From: Bryoerythrophyllum caledonicum
Taxonomy: Eukaryota; Streptophyta; Bryopsida; Pottiales; Pottiaceae
Assembly: GCA_963971425.1 (NCBI GenBank)
Contig: OZ020519.1
Coordinates: forward strand, 23,910,786-23,974,785
DNA: 64,000 bases
Direction: 5' to 3'
Made by a program: the position numbers and the translations under genes. Of this stretch, positions 21,279-34,700 are shown in pieces; position 1 is the stretch's first letter; every line of letters starts with the position of its first letter. A model generated the notes under the pieces. It was given only the letters and a program-made list of their open reading frames with translations. It was not told the DNA's origin and ran no database searches.

Positions 21279-24200
21279 TCAGAGCTCATCTTCTACCACA
21301 ACGACTCCCTCCACGTGTCCAATGGCGCTACCTACCATAGCAAATAGTTCATGATCCTGCACTGGACGATCTTCCACATCTTCGATGCTAATGGACGCAC
21401 ACTCAACATATCGGTAATTGCCAGGAACACCCTCCCGCATATGCCTTATACTTTCATCTTTGTAGAAAAAGCCATTGTTTATATTAAAGGACATCTCTTG
21501 CTCTGAGGAGAAGGCCCCCTGAAATGCAATGATGTCCTCGGAAACCCTAGATCTTGGAACGGAAAGCAAACTTGGTCCGGTATCACTTTGAGTACCTCCA
21601 AACGTCTCATGTATCTCCGATACTGGCTTTGATTGAGAAGGCATCAAAGGCTGTGGAATCCTCCTCTACGCCAAAAAAAATGCCATTAAGTCTGATTTTT
21701 CTCCCCCCATCTCAAGCCTAAGACCATCAAATGTATGGCCCCCTCCTAGTACTGCCGCCAAACTAACATTCAGTACACCAATATCTTGCATCCTCTCTAT
21801 AGGTGTTGTAGACGTCTCCTCTGAAATATCTCCCACCACCGGCTGCGTTGATGGAATCCTCTCTCTCGGAGGAGACTGGTTCACTTCACCTTCATCGGTA
21901 TTTGAAGTCCTCTAGCTCGAGCTACTGCGAGATAAGGAATCTTCAGTGGTACGTGAACGTGGCAATCTCTCCTATAAACCACCTTCATCCTCATTGTCGC
22001 CTTCATTCCTCACTCCACCAACCGCCTCTTCAATCTCATGTACAATATTGCAACCAGTACTTGTTTACTAGTCCAGATCAATACTTGTCCTTGGAAATTG
22101 TTGGACAACTCATTGTACACGAATGAAACTCTATCTGTACAATTGTCGATAATAAAATTCTCAGATCTTTGGAAATCTCCTTTAAGGATCGTGGGAATGG
22201 CCGTAGATATGTTACACGCCACTAAACCTCAACCACGGGGCAAGTATGAGCCAACTAGTCTTGCCACCTCTGATGGAGATCTCTCAAGTGAATCAACTTC
22301 AAAGGGTTGGCGTGCCTCACTCCAGTGATCCAAGAATACAAGTGGAAGTGGAAGGTCTCCAGAAATATAGTTCGGGCCAAGAGATGTACCCACATGGTGC
22401 TGCATACAATTCACAACCTCGCGAATTGATTGTACTACTTGCTCCAGACGCCCATTCTCTGTAAAATTGAGAGCATAGGATCAAAACCAAGTTGGGATCA
22501 AATGCCCAACATCCACGTCGCATAGTGCATCCCTTTGGAAGCTTCACCTTTGTGAAAAACTCTTCATTGGCATACACGGCCGGTGATAACAAGAAGATGA
22601 CGTTCCATCGTTCAATATTTGTCATCCATAATGTCAGCTGTGCAAAAACTGCAGATAAATGGTCGTCTCCCCAATGACCATCTCCATGCCTTCCATCGCC
22701 ACGCCGACAATCAATCACCTACAAACATGGTTTCCCTAGCTCTATGTAGTCGGTGCGGAGTAACCCTCGTCTACACCAAACTGGAAGAAGATTCTCTCTA
22801 TCGTTCTAACGTCGCCTTCTGACTTCTATCTGCCATTCCCAATTAGCAGTAGTCAACCCTCCTACATCCACGGGCAGTCCAATATATCCACGCCCCCATG
22901 CTGCAATGTCACCATAATAAAACCTGATGGAAGGGGGGATGAGGTAGCCTATGTCTTCTAGTGTAGATACCTTCCCCCACACAGGAGCAGTCCAAGCTGC
23001 TTTTGTGGTAGCATTCAGAGGCTTTCTAAAGGTATTAAGTAGTTCGTTACTCCTCGGAAAATACTTCTCTGTACGGATACGAAAGAACTCCTCCATGGAA
23101 TTAGGTATACTTTCCTTGTTCTCCACCATCAACCAACGGATGGAATTCATCACAACTTTTTGTCTCTGATACCGGTCAACCACACCAACAATTGTACGTG
23201 GTTGTGGATTTGGGTCTTTTACACCGTTAAAGTAATATGCTTGACGAGGTCTTACTCTATTCTCATTTACCGGCTTGGCTGCAGTAGACTTTGCCAAGCG
23301 AATATAATATGGATTCGGAACCCTATCTAACGGCCTCAACCAATTCTAAGTCATCTCCTTTCTTGTTGGTCGTACGTCCACATTTGGATTTATAACCTTC
23401 TTCTTCGCCATGTCTTTCCACTTGTCCTCTTTCTCCTTGTAGTAAAAGAGAATGTCGTCTTCGTAGTCCTTGCATACTTGAATGATAGCTTCAAAGCAAT
23501 CATTGCTCGGATTCCATGCATGATTGATCAAATCCTCCATATTTTTGGTCAACCTCTTCACCGTGACAACTCCATCTCCCTTAGGCAATTTATGCACTAC
23601 ACTAGCCGCGCTCACCAAAACAAGAGCCCTGCGTGTATCGTCCGCACGTAGTGAGCTATCAGGCCTCCCGTATAGATCCCAAATCTGACGCAACTTCCTC
23701 AAATCCTCCTCCAGGGTAGAATATGATTGTCTCTGGAACTCGGCTACGTTAATCTGCGTAGACTTCTCAATGTAAAAGCGGCGATCATCATACACCACAA
23801 AAAAGGCCTCATGCCGCTCGAACGTGTCTAGGTACTCATTTAATGGCATAATACCATCTCTCCACTGCTGCTGTGCAAAATTACAAGCTGCTTCTATGTG
23901 TTGCCCATCCACCGGTATCCAAATGATATGATCTTGAAGCCAAGAATGTTGGGATCATATGGCACCATGTGCAGTAGCACTCCCGTGTGCAATGAACATG
24001 CATTCAAACTCTTGTGTTGTTCCTACCAACAAAAATGACAACGCTTGTTTCTCAACGACACCATCAATGGTAGTCGTATGCACAATGTATCTGATTGATT
24101 GAAATACCAATCTACTCCCTTAAGTCGTGGATTATGGGTCTCTTAAGCAGTTAAATAATTCTATGACCCTCTTCATGATAAAACCTGGTGGTTTGTTTCC

Positions 24201-25249
24201 GGATTCTCCAAAGACAATGCGGTCTATGTGTGCCTTAAACACAAAATTCCCTCACACTAATCATTTTGCAATCTCCTTTGCTGTAGGCACTGGTGCTTTT
24301 AAATACATTGAAGTTGGAACATCATGTGGTATTTTCGCATTGTCTTCAAAATCTTCTGGTATACTGTCTGATAGGTTGTGAAATTTTTCTTCCTTCAGCA
24401 CCATGGTTGACAAATCAGCTAAATCTCCCGGTGTAGATTAGGGGCCCTACAATTACCATCAAAAGTCCTGAGTCCCGACCTATGAACCCTGCCATTCGAT
24501 CCTACACTTCTTTCAATCAACCTCCTCCCGCTTGGATCTAAACCTGAGGGGGCTTCTCCTGAGCAGAAGCTATGTGCCTCTCAATACGCCGTGGCCTCTT
24601 CATAGGACGTCTACTAATTAATGGGAGATTGGGTAATGTTTGTACCTCAAAATTTGTAGTGGGATGTTGGCCTCCACTACCCATCCTCCCCTCCATTGGT
24701 CGCTAATCCAATTGCAACGGCTCAGCAAGAATTGGATGAAACTTATGTTTCCTCTGGTTCCCTTGATGGGGCTTGAGTTGTCGCACGTGATGGGTCCCTC
24801 TCCCGTAATGCCTCATATCTAATATGTTCCTCCATAATCTTCTTAGCCTTGAGCACCATCTCCGGTGATAACGCTAAACAGGCTCAGACGTTATTGTGTC
24901 TAGCAATACGTACTGCAAGAGAGATGTTTAATCAAAACGTCTACCATGATTTGAGGAATTTCACTTGACCTGGATTTTGAAGAAGATTCAAAGGGACAGG
25001 TGCAAGAAGCAACTTCTTCGAAAGAGAAGTCTTCACCTCCGATTGACCTGGACCCAATGCGCAAGTTACGTATACCATGTCTTCACGTCGAAGAGTAATT
25101 GCCTTGATTTTGCCAAAACTCTTCCTCAATGCCGATGTATGTTTCCCCAGCTCAAAGGGATAATCCGTCACCCACAAGAAGGCGCTCGACTCATCCACTT
25201 CCGCGATCCACCAGCCGTGGCTCTCCCAGATTCTGTCAATTTTTGCCAT
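21279..25249 (-). pseudogene. Large pseudogene with ParB/DGQH-like domain and methyltransferase-like region
   Basis: Minus-strand pieces follow each other for roughly 1200 codons. From 25249: IWESHGWWIAEVDESSAFLW; near 24200-24400: TSMYLKAPVPTAKEIAK, FKAHIDRIVFGESGNKPPGF and IMKRVIELFN; near 23950-24100: IVHTTTIDGVVEKQALSFLL and GTTQEFECMFIAHGSATAHG; at about 23910: WIPVDGQHIEAACNFAQQQW, then VVYDDRRFYIEKSTQINVAE and FQRQSYSTLEEDLRKLR. A TAG at 23346-23348 interrupts an otherwise continuous frame to 22806. Further frames give HWGDDHLSAVFAQLTLW, NVIFLLSPAVYANEEFF, then EVARLVGSYLPRG and FIIDNCTDRVSFVYNELS, ending with an acidic tail (21884-21279; TAG at 21666). The VDGQH block followed by a Q/R-rich helix resembles ParB N-terminal and DGQHR domains; the later part resembles the layout of permuted DNA methyltransferases, but no clear DPPY is left. 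Confidence 0.5.
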
Positions 25250-25730
25250 TTGGTGGTGCTATAACACTACACTCAGAAAACCTGTATATCATTACAAAAT
25301 AATAGTCACTATTAGTATGGAATAAGATTCTTCTTTCTTGTATAGATTTTTTTTACAAAGGCATGACAATTACATAAAAAGATGATCATTTGACATGAAT
25401 AGAAAATGTGTATTGGTTTAGGGTAAGACCTTGATTTTAGGGACAATTGTTTTGATATATTACACTATTTTTCTATTTGTGAAAATTTGTGTACGTGGAA
25501 CCAATACTTTGGTTAATTTGAAAGTATAATGTGTTAAGCAAAAAAATACATTATCTGTATCCTTCTAGAAACACTTCAAAGTTGTTCATTTTTGTGGAAG
25601 ACTAATTATTAAAAAATTAATCCACTTCTATCTCCAACCCTAAATTCCCATTCAATACTACTTTTCTTCCATTAAACACCCTTTGTGTACTTGAAAAAAT
25701 GTATGTACACATAACAAATATCATGCTTAA
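25250..25730. other. AT-rich non-coding DNA
   Basis: No gene seen. CACTACACTCAGAAAACC at 25265-25282 faintly resembles a CACTA terminus, without a partner. Confidence 0.35.
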
Positions 25731-26665
25731 CCCCTAAGGTACCGTGACAGTTTCAAATCAAAAACACTTCAAAACCCTTTGATTCTAGTGCAATGTATAA
25801 AGAAAAAAAACATAAACTTTTATCTCTACTTTTGATCATAGGATCTAAATTAAAACTTGTTAAATAACACATTCACAAAATTTCATAAACTTTGACCGCA
25901 CGGATCGAAAGATAGTAGTGTTTGAAGCAAACAAATGGTTCCTTTTCTTCCCTATGTTTACCGGATCAACATACTTTGACTTCACTTTGTGTCAAAGTTT
26001 TGCACTGCACAAGATCTAAATCCAATACCATCGTGTTAAGCATATTGTTAGTTTTTTGGTGAAATAGCATATTAATCCAAGTCAATTATTTTCACACATT
26101 GTCACACATTTACTGCCAAGGTACCAAAAAATCTTCTACCTTTCCACATAAAACTTTGAGATCTTTGTATGATTCACTTTTGATTTTTCCAACGGCATTA
26201 TGTGATGTAAACCATCTTATTGACCATTAAGATTCTCATTTAAAACAATATCAAGTTCACAAAAAATTATAACGTGAATTGAGAATTTTTGAACCTCCAC
26301 TCATTGCACAATTTTTTTGAATATGGTACTCTCCTTTCCTAGCTCTAAAAATTGGTGCGTAAGGAACTAACAACATGCTTAACATTATGTTAATTAATTG
26401 AGACCTTTTATAGTGCAAAAATTGGACACCAATTGAAGTCAAAGTCTATTGATCCAGAAAACTCAGGGAAGAAAATGAGCCTTTTCTCTACTTCAAACAT
26501 TATAATCTTTCAATCCGTGCGGTAAAACTCTATGAAATTTTGAGATTGTATTACTTAATAAGTCAAAATTGAGATTCTACAGTTAAAACTACCAAAAAAA
26601 CTTCATTTTTTTTCCTTGCTAATTGCACTAAAACAATCATTTTTAACGATTTTTGGTTGAGACAT
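25731..26665 (-). mobile_element. TTAA-flanked piggyBac-like MITE, copy 4 (fold-back derivative)
   Basis: It begins after TTAA (25727-25730) with CCCCTAAGGTACCGTGACAG, the family right end in reverse orientation. After about 320 bp it switches near 26050 to family sequence in forward orientation, which runs to the same right-end region near 26640. The two halves therefore carry the same end facing outward. The far terminus and its TTAA are lost. Confidence 0.55.
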
Positions 26666-28439
26666 TCTCAACATCATTTATGGACCAAGGTAATTGGGGT
26701 ATCAATATTGAGGGTGTCACCACCTGGATATGACTTCCAAGGTACCATAACCGGTTATCAACCAAGGTATCAATTTAGGGTTTTGGATTAGGGTTTTGGA
26801 ATTGAGGATATCAATAAAGAATATCAATCCTTTGCACCTTTAGGTAGTCCTACAAAGGGTGTGCGCGCGCACACTCCTGGCAGTAGTTGGGAGGGAGGTT
26901 GTGAGAGAGAGGATTTGGAGGACGGAGAGGCTTGTGGGTTTGTGAGAGAGGGGCTTGTGAGCGCGGAGGGTGAGGAGAAAAGAGTTGTGAAGGAGAGGAA
27001 TGGTAGGGAGGTGTGAGGCATGGGAGGGAAGTTTCAGGAGGTGTGAGGGAGAGAAGTTGTGGGCGGCTAGGGTTTGGGAGAGAGAAGAAGAATAGTTTGG
27101 GAGGTGCGAGGGGAATGGAGAAAAAGGAGAATAGGTTGGGCCGGGCATCCCCCAAAACTCTAAACCGCTTGCGCCAAGCTGCAGCAAAGGCTGTCGCGTC
27201 AAGCCGCGCTTCCGGTGCTGATTTTAATGGCGCATAGAAATTCACAAAGCTCTTCCTCACTGTTGTCAAGAGGTGGCACTAGACGGAAACTCACGAAGCT
27301 CCTTGCTTGGGTTTTTAGCTATGATGTTTTCGGATGGATGGAGGAGCACCAGCAGTTGGGGGTATGCGCGTGCACACCTCTAGTCTACGGTTATTCCATG
27401 AGGCGTCACGCAAACTCCATGAGAACGTGGTGACTAGGGTTCATTTTTTTAGAATTTGGATTCTTGGTTGCGGCGGCTAGAGTTTGAATTCCTGGTTGTG
27501 GCGGCTAGGGTTTTAGGTAGTCGGCTGATGTGCCATATTACGGATTTAGTGCCATACTACGGGCTACTCTCATGACTTCAGTTCTGAGTGGATTTTGGTG
27601 TCATTATTTGATGTCACTAATTGACTCACTAGTTGTAAACATTCAACTTGTGTTGAATTTGTAATTTTTGAACATAATGAAGTTGGTGTCTTTATTTCTG
27701 TGCTCAAATATTGGTATTGCTCACCTTACACTATCGTAAATATGATTGACCTTTAACCATCATGAACCTAAACCTTGAGTTCCCTTGTATTCAACATTGA
27801 AACAAAGTCAGAAGTTTACCAAGTTCACAAAAATCTCCTCGATGCGCAAATTTCCTCCTCCAATCTAATAGAAATTAGTAAATGCAGTAAAAATACACAT
27901 GGCTTTGAGGTTTTGATTGCAAGAGAGCTCACCTTAGAAAGTGGGAAGAGAAGAGACCTCTAGGGTTTGCACAGAAACCTTATATCCATGTAGAACCTTG
28001 TGCCTCAAGTTTACTAGTCAAAATTTGACTTTAGAAGTTTGGACCTTTTGCTTTGTTTCTCCTTATGTTTAAACTTTTTACATATTATATTAAAATTTTG
28101 GGCTATATGTAATACGAAGATACTTGGGAATTTTTATCACATAGTTTACCATGTAAATTTTATGCATGTTTTGCAGGTAAAGTGGGAAGAGTTGAAAAAC
28201 ATGTCCAACAACAATGACAGAATGGTGATTTAATGTTGAACGCCATCAAACATCAGTGCGTGTACCGCTAACACCTGCAACGTATCTTGAGGTAAACATT
28301 TCTTTTTATACAAGTTTAAGATTAATTCTTGATTGATCTTCTGTACTATGTTGTTTGTAGAATAACCTTTATATAAAATGTACAAACCCTTTCTTTTATT
28401 AGCGATTGTAACAAGTTCCAATGGTGTCAGTAATAGCAA
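26666..28439. other. Non-coding DNA with a purine-rich tract
   Basis: 26870-27130 is strongly G/A-rich on the plus strand (GGGAGGGAGG, GTGAGAGAGG units), preceded by GTGTGCGCGCGCACAC, a perfect 16-base palindrome. No gene is supported; the reading frames across it are low-complexity. Confidence 0.45.
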
Positions 28440-28616
28440 GTAGACAACATGGTTCATTTTCTTCCCTAGGTTAAGTGGATTCCCTTCGTTTCAGTTCACT
28501 TGGATTCAAAAGATCGCATCACACATGATCTAAATTCATTATCATCATGTCAAAAATGATATTAGATCCATTTTACACCAATATTTAGGGATGCAAAAGA
28601 GGTGTAGCATATATAA
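28440..28616 (-). repeat. Fragment of the TTAA-flanked family
   Basis: GGTTCATTTTCTTCCCTAGG to GATGCAAAAGAGGTGTAGCA corresponds to an internal part of the family in reverse orientation (compare 37920-38095). It abuts copy 2. Confidence 0.5.
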
Positions 28617-29232
28617 CCTCTAAAGGATCAAGTGTCAAAAATGGGCATCTTGAAAGTTTGGTGAGGTTCCTATGGTGTCAATTTCCAACATTCCTCTTTG
28701 AAAATTTCACTATTGAAAGGCATTACCAAGACCTTAGTAGGAAAACAGTTTTTACCTAAATTGGACATTTGATCAAAAAGTTTTAGGGTTTTGAATTTCA
28801 AATGGGGAGAGCGGGCACCTCAGGCACCTCCAAAAACTTTCGCTAGGACACTTTGTTGAATGTGAGATTTTCAATACTCGCAAGTAATATTATTTCCCTT
28901 CATGTTGTCAAAATAAGTTCTTGTCTTTAGTGAAAAATAGCATAACAACCCAAGTCAAACATTTTCACACATTGTCAGTCAATGTTGGGCAAGGTACCAA
29001 AAATACTTCTTTTTCTCCAAATAAAATTTAGATATCTTTTTATTTTTCACTTTTTATTTTTCCCACAATAATATGTGGTGTAAACCTTCTTTTTGACCAT
29101 TTGGATTACCAATCTAAAACATGTTAAGTTCACAAAAAATTAAAGTGTGAATTAACAAATTCCGAACTTCCACTCCTTGCACATTTGTTTTGAATATGCT
29201 ACACCCGTCTTCTACCTCTAAAAATTGGTGTA

Positions 29233-31254
29233 CAGTACCCTGTAACAAGTGTTGCAACACATTCTGTTTTTTCACTTAAAACATATCCCATGGCCTGATT
29301 TAGAATGATGGTGTTGACATGATAATCATCACATCTCCATGAGATTTTTTGCATCATGGAAGGTGTTCCAGTTACCTTCATACACCATGCATTTTCTAAA
29401 TATAAAGAGGCATCCATTGCCATGTGTCTACCAAAATTGCCATCATGCTTAAAAATCTTGGAAAAGGGTACCCTTCTTAATGTGATCACTTCTTCTCTGG
29501 GATATCAGATTTTGAGTATGTTTGAGCTTGGGAGGGTCCAGAGATACACATACATGTTTGCAAGTCATCTTGATGGTACACATTTCTTAGAAAAATTGTG
29601 TGCAACAAGTCATGTTTGTCAAACATATCATTTCTGTGTTGTTGTTAGGACCTTTTTTATCAAACTTTTTGTGGATGTAAGTGTTGTTTGAGGATTGTGC
29701 ACCATGACAAGGAGTTATGTATCAAATGATATACGACACATGATAGTTGGTATGCAGAAAGCTGGCATGTCAGTGAGTGAAATTGGAAACATTGTAGGAA
29801 GGCCAAAATCGACTATTTCAAGGATTCTCAAGCGATTTAGAATTAGTGGCTCTGTATTGCAAGCAAGTAGGTCTGGTAGGCCGCGAAACATGAGTGATCG
29901 AGATAGGAGAAAGCTCCATAGAGATCTTAGTAGTAATCGTCGTGCTCCTCTTGCAGAATTGTGCAACAATGTGACATCTTCCGTGGGCATGTCAACTTTA
30001 CGTAAAGAGCTTCATGAGCTTGGTGTTAACAGTTGCATTGCAGTGAAGAAACCATTCTTGAGTGACATACACAAGGCAAAGAGGTTGGCTTTTGCAAAGG
30101 AGCACTTGCATTGGACGATTGACGATTGGAGTAATGTGATTTGGACCGATGAGTCATCCTTTGAAGTTGGAAAACCATCACGCCAAATTCGTGTCTGGCA
30201 AAAAGCACATGAACGCTACTACTACAATTGCTTAGCACCTACATTCAAATCCGGAAGGACTTCAATTATGGTATGGGGTGCTATCACTGGCTCTTCTAAG
30301 TCTTATTTGGTGTTAATTCCTCCTAATAGACGCACTGCCAAAGATTTTGTAGAGATAGTATCTCAAGGAGCATTAGAGCATTATTATTAGCACCATGACC
30401 ACTATGAGCACCTCATTTTAATGGAGGACGGTGCTCCAGTACATGGTAGTAATATACAAAAAGATTGGAGAGAGCAACTTGGATTGAAAAAGCTTGAATG
30501 GCCACCAAATTCTCCTGACCTTAATCCTATAGAGAATGTCTGGAAGTAAGTTAAAGATCAAGTGCAACAGAGAAATAGACCACGAAACAAAGACGAAATG
30601 TGGACATCAGTCAATCTGGCTTGGGAGGATATACCTCAAGAAAGCATCAAGAAGTTGATTTCAACAATGCCAACCCGGATGAAAGCTGTAATAGCAGCTC
30701 AAGGTGGTAGCACTCGATGGTAGTAGGTGTTCCATTTTACTGTAGAATATTTGTTAGTGAGTAAGACATATTGTAAACTTCATATCATATTAGGCTTCTA
30801 TACTACTATAGCTTTGTAATGATACCTTATTTGACTTTATTTGATCAAATTTTGATTTAATATATGAGTTTGATTTCTGTAGCCTAGAATATGAATGAAT
30901 GGAAACTATGAAAATACTTTAGAGCCACATAGAGGAGAATTTTACCTACATAGTGAACATCTTTGTAATACCAAGAATGTGAACAATGATATATCCTATA
31001 AATTGGTGCAATCAAATTTTTAAAAATCATATATATTTCTCAGTTTATTTTTTTTGAAATTAAGTGAATAAGATAAAATAATTCACCAAAAATAGAGATT
31101 TCATTTTTTGACATTGACGTTTTATGAACACGTGAAGGGTCCGTAACACAAAAGATTTAATAGGATAAATTTAATAAAATCCTCCCATATTGAAAATGAA
31201 TGAGAGAATTTCAAGAGTTCACAAAATGGTTGCAAGACATGTTGGAGGGTACTG
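29233..31254 (+). mobile_element. Complete Tc1-type DNA transposon (2022 bp)
   Basis: The ends are defined by comparison with uninterrupted copy 1 (10340-10360). The left end reads CAGTACCCTGTAACAAGTGT, the right end in reverse complement CAGTACCCTCCAACATGTCT; the repeats extend about 26 bp with four mismatches. TA is duplicated at 29231-29232 and 31255-31256. CAGT termini and a TA target are the Tc1/mariner signature. It carries one transposase pseudogene. Confidence 0.93.
29695..30723 (+). pseudogene. Tc1 transposase (DD34E), two in-frame stops
   Basis: Cut-and-paste transposase of the IS630-Tc1-mariner superfamily, 342 codons, normal length. An N-terminal paired-like DNA-binding region (SVSEIGNIVGRPKSTISRIL) is followed by the GRPR hook (residues 61-64) and a second helix-turn-helix. 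The catalytic triad is intact: Asp152 in WTDES, Asp in MEDGAPVH and Glu in NPIENVW, with 34 residues between the last two. TAG at 30388-30390 and TAA at 30547-30549 interrupt an otherwise open frame ending TAG at 30721-30723. An upstream ATG context (GCACCATGACA at about 29698) could be the true start. Confidence 0.93.
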
Positions 31255-31744
31255 TACAAGGAACTAACATCATGCTTAACAAGATGGTACGCAGGGAAGA
31301 AAATGAACCATATGCTTGACTTCAAACACTATAATCTTTCAATCCGTGCGGTCAAAATTTATGAAATTCTGTTGAAGTACTACTTAATAAGTTTTAATTG
31401 AGATTTTACGGTCACAACTAGAAATATAAGTTTTTGTTTCCTTCTTTGTTCATTGCACTAGAATCCAACAGTGTTGAAGTGTTTTTGGTGTAAAACTGTC
31501 ATTGTACCTTCAGGGTTAAAGACTCCGTACAAGGAGTTCTTGCTCTACAAATTCTTAATTTTTTCATTTCAAAGCAATTTTATCAAAAGGTCCGATATTA
31601 TCATCATATTTTGAACAGTAAATATGTGTTTAGAAACATATTTTTTATCAAATGAATGGTGCTTTGAAGTTTGAAGGTTAACAATTACTACATGTATTTT
31701 GACTAATGTGCAGCCATAATGTTCCTATATTTTCAAAAGTGATA

Positions 31745-34700
31745 ATGGAGAGCCGCACGATTCAGACTCCTTCAATACAACCATACATCCAAAGGGATGA
31801 TATGCTTTCCAATAGCTCTGTGGGGGCCTGATTAGTACGAGCAGCACATGCAAGGCAAATTCAATAGAGATCTGTTGAGATCATGACATCTGAATTGGGA
31901 AGGGCAGTAGAATTGCTTTCTGAAAGAAGAGATGTGGTGGGCTTAGCAACCATGGAGCATGCTTTCAAAAGTGGCATGAAATTGAATGGGTCGAAGTTGT
32001 TCCCATTCGAGGTGGCGGTGCGTATCACTAGGGATGATTATGCATTGCATTGGACCGGAGAGATTGTAGAAGAATGCCTTGGCATATGTGTGGGCTTGAT
32101 CATTTGTTGGCATCCAGCTTTGCTATGCGTAGTGGCTGTAGAACCTGATATTACAAGTGTCTATGGTGACATCGGATCACAAATAGCGCCTACACAAATG
32201 ATGGCCCCAGAATTTGATTTTCATGACTTCATCAACACACCAGGATCCATCGAGAGGTCTCGACACAGTAGTCAAGCTTTAAACACCATAGATAAAAATT
32301 CGTCGTTTTCCCAATCTACCTCCTGAAACATCCAAGATTTGCCCCATGTAGATGGATTTGCTTATGTTAGCTTAGCACGTTGTTCCTATACTATGCAAAA
32401 TAGGAAAAGGGGAGATTCAAGAGAGTCATCATTGACAAAAGCTGCACCATCTAAGGTATCACTTAGAAGCGTGCAAATTGCAATGGCACATGGAGGATGC
32501 AAACGGAATTGTTTGAGGGACGTTCCAGCAAGGTATCTATTGGACATGCGATCTAATGCATGGGCTAATGAATTCAATGTATGAAGTACATGGATGAGAC
32601 AGATGTTGGTTTCTTTTTACACAAGAACGGAAGGAACTCGTCCAGACAAGTTTGTAACAAAGTTAGATGGAAAACAAGTTTGCAATGCTTGCTACGCTGT
32701 TGGGGTTGGATATTTACAGAGGCTCTTCAAACAATTGAAGAAAGACTGTCTAATATATGGAAGAGTGACATCGGTTCACGACAATACCCTTTCAGATCCG
32801 ATTAGAGAGAGCACTAAAATGTCTACGGTAGGAGCTTGCTTTAAATCGTTTGTCGATGAAGCTGGTTGTCTTCAACCTCATCGTTGTATTTGCCGTAAGA
32901 GTGACAATGAAGTGGTGCCTCTTATTCTACTTCTTATGAATACAGCCAAATTTGATATATTCAATTACGTGAATGAGGAGGTCAAGAGAATTTGTAATGG
33001 GGAAACCATTTCTATGAGTTCGTTCCGTAGGATGTGGCGCATCAAATATCCCCACGTTCAGGTACCTCCATTCTCAAGATTCTCAAAGTGTTATCATTGT
33101 TAGGAGAATAAATGTTCCATGGAGGGAACCACCAATGCGGATGCAAGGATAAAGATAAAGGAGTTGTTTATGTTGCATCTTCGCAACCAGATGGAAGAAC
33201 GTAAGCATTATTGGATATTCAAGAAGTTGTGTTATATTAGCCCTGAGTTGTACATGTGTATCATAGTGGATGGCATGGACCAAACACGACCATGGTATCG
33301 AGGATGCGTCAGACTGTGAAAAACATTGAACACCGGTTTGTGAAGACCCATTTGTGTGGTGTTCTTGTACATGGGATTGGTTTATATTGCGACGTGTAGT
33401 TTAGGGCTCACCACAAACACGATAGCAACCAAGTCATGAGTTCATTGTTGTATATAATAGGAGATGTGTTGCGGAGGAAGGGCTTTTGACACCGACATTG
33501 CGAATCCAGGCGGACAACTGCACATGAGAGAAAAAAAACATTTATATATTTGCTCTATGTAATACATTGATAGGATTGAGGTTTTTTCAGAAGGTGGAAC
33601 TATCTTTTCTTGTAGTGGGCCATACACACCAAAATATTGATCAACGCTTCAGTTGGATATCAAATTCGTTGAAGAGGTCGGACGTGGATTCGTTGAAGGA
33701 AATGATTAGTCTTGTAGAAGGAGGAACATCTCCTATGGAGGCATATGTTATCGTCCGGCAGCTAGAGAATGTATGGAATTGGAAATTGTTCATAACTCCT
33801 CACTTATTGACAGGTCATGATTCATTAGCGGGCATAATATTTCTGCACTACATACGATTCTATATGGACAATCGAGAAGGGACTCGTAAGGTTCGAGTAC
33901 AACACAAGCATTATTGTAAGAATCTATGGGGACCGCACGCAGGGACAAAAACTTTGAGGTCGTTGCCAAGTAGGGATGAGGGACCATCGTTTGCGGAAGT
34001 ATTTGCAGCGGACGAACATGAGTTGAAGGCGTTGGATGACTTCATTGTATACAAACAAAGGTGCATTCAAAGATTGCAGCATGAAGACAAGAATCATCAG
34101 ACAAAAGTAGAGGCTGAAAGATTGAAACTCTATTTAGCTGAATTTCCACACAAAGACCATAGCAATGAGCATCGTTCCTTACCGTTTTGGCCTTTGGAGT
34201 TCTCTAAGAGCGGACCTACACAGAGTGCATCTTTGAATGTAATGGATGGTGCAAGTGAAGAAAATCGCGAGAGAAATGTCGTAGAGTAAGTAGTAGCCAT
34301 GCTTCCAAATGCCAAGGCTCGAGGATACTTTGGTCTTCGTAGAGGAAGACCCTCTAATCAAGCAGTGCATAGGGCACAACGAACAGAACCCAACTATGTT
34401 GAGGAAAGCGCCGAAGGAGCAATGTATGAAGGTAATCACGACCCATTTCCACCATTTAATCCACATTATGATATCTATTGTGGACAATCTGTAGCCTTGA
34501 GTGTTGATCGAGCAGAAATAGAAGACGGTGTACCATTCTGTGTAGGGAAAGTGATTGAGGAAGGAAAAAACCGATGGAGACTTAAGATAAAGGTTTGTTG
34601 GTAATGGCCCTTCATCCAAAGGGGGGTTGTTGATAGACATGGGTCTTTTGCACAACGGTATGCAAATTGCATGGATTCATTTTGGGAGCCATCTAGGAAG

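Larger units (their letters stand above)
28617..31515 (+). mobile_element. TTAA-flanked piggyBac-like MITE, copy 2, split by a Tc1 element
   Basis: Left part 28617-29232 matches copy 1 from CCTCTAAAGGATCAAGTGTC onward; right part 31255-31515 continues it to CCTTCAGGG followed by TTAA (31516-31519). The left flank is ATAA instead of TTAA. The Tc1 element 29233-31254 sits between. About 70 bp present in copy 1 (near 10385-10450) are missing after the insertion. Confidence 0.75.

Noticed and set aside
26824..27269. Overlapping frames rich in Ser, Pro and Leu near 27 kb
   Set aside because: Low-complexity by-product of a purine-rich tract.
29695..30723. TAG and TAA inside the Tc1 transposase as recoded glutamine codons, as in some green algae
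   Set aside because: Stops of all three kinds interrupt most families here; at 1469 TAG replaces a conserved Trp and at 20160 and 33525 TGA fits a mutated Arg. Ordinary pseudogene decay explains them.
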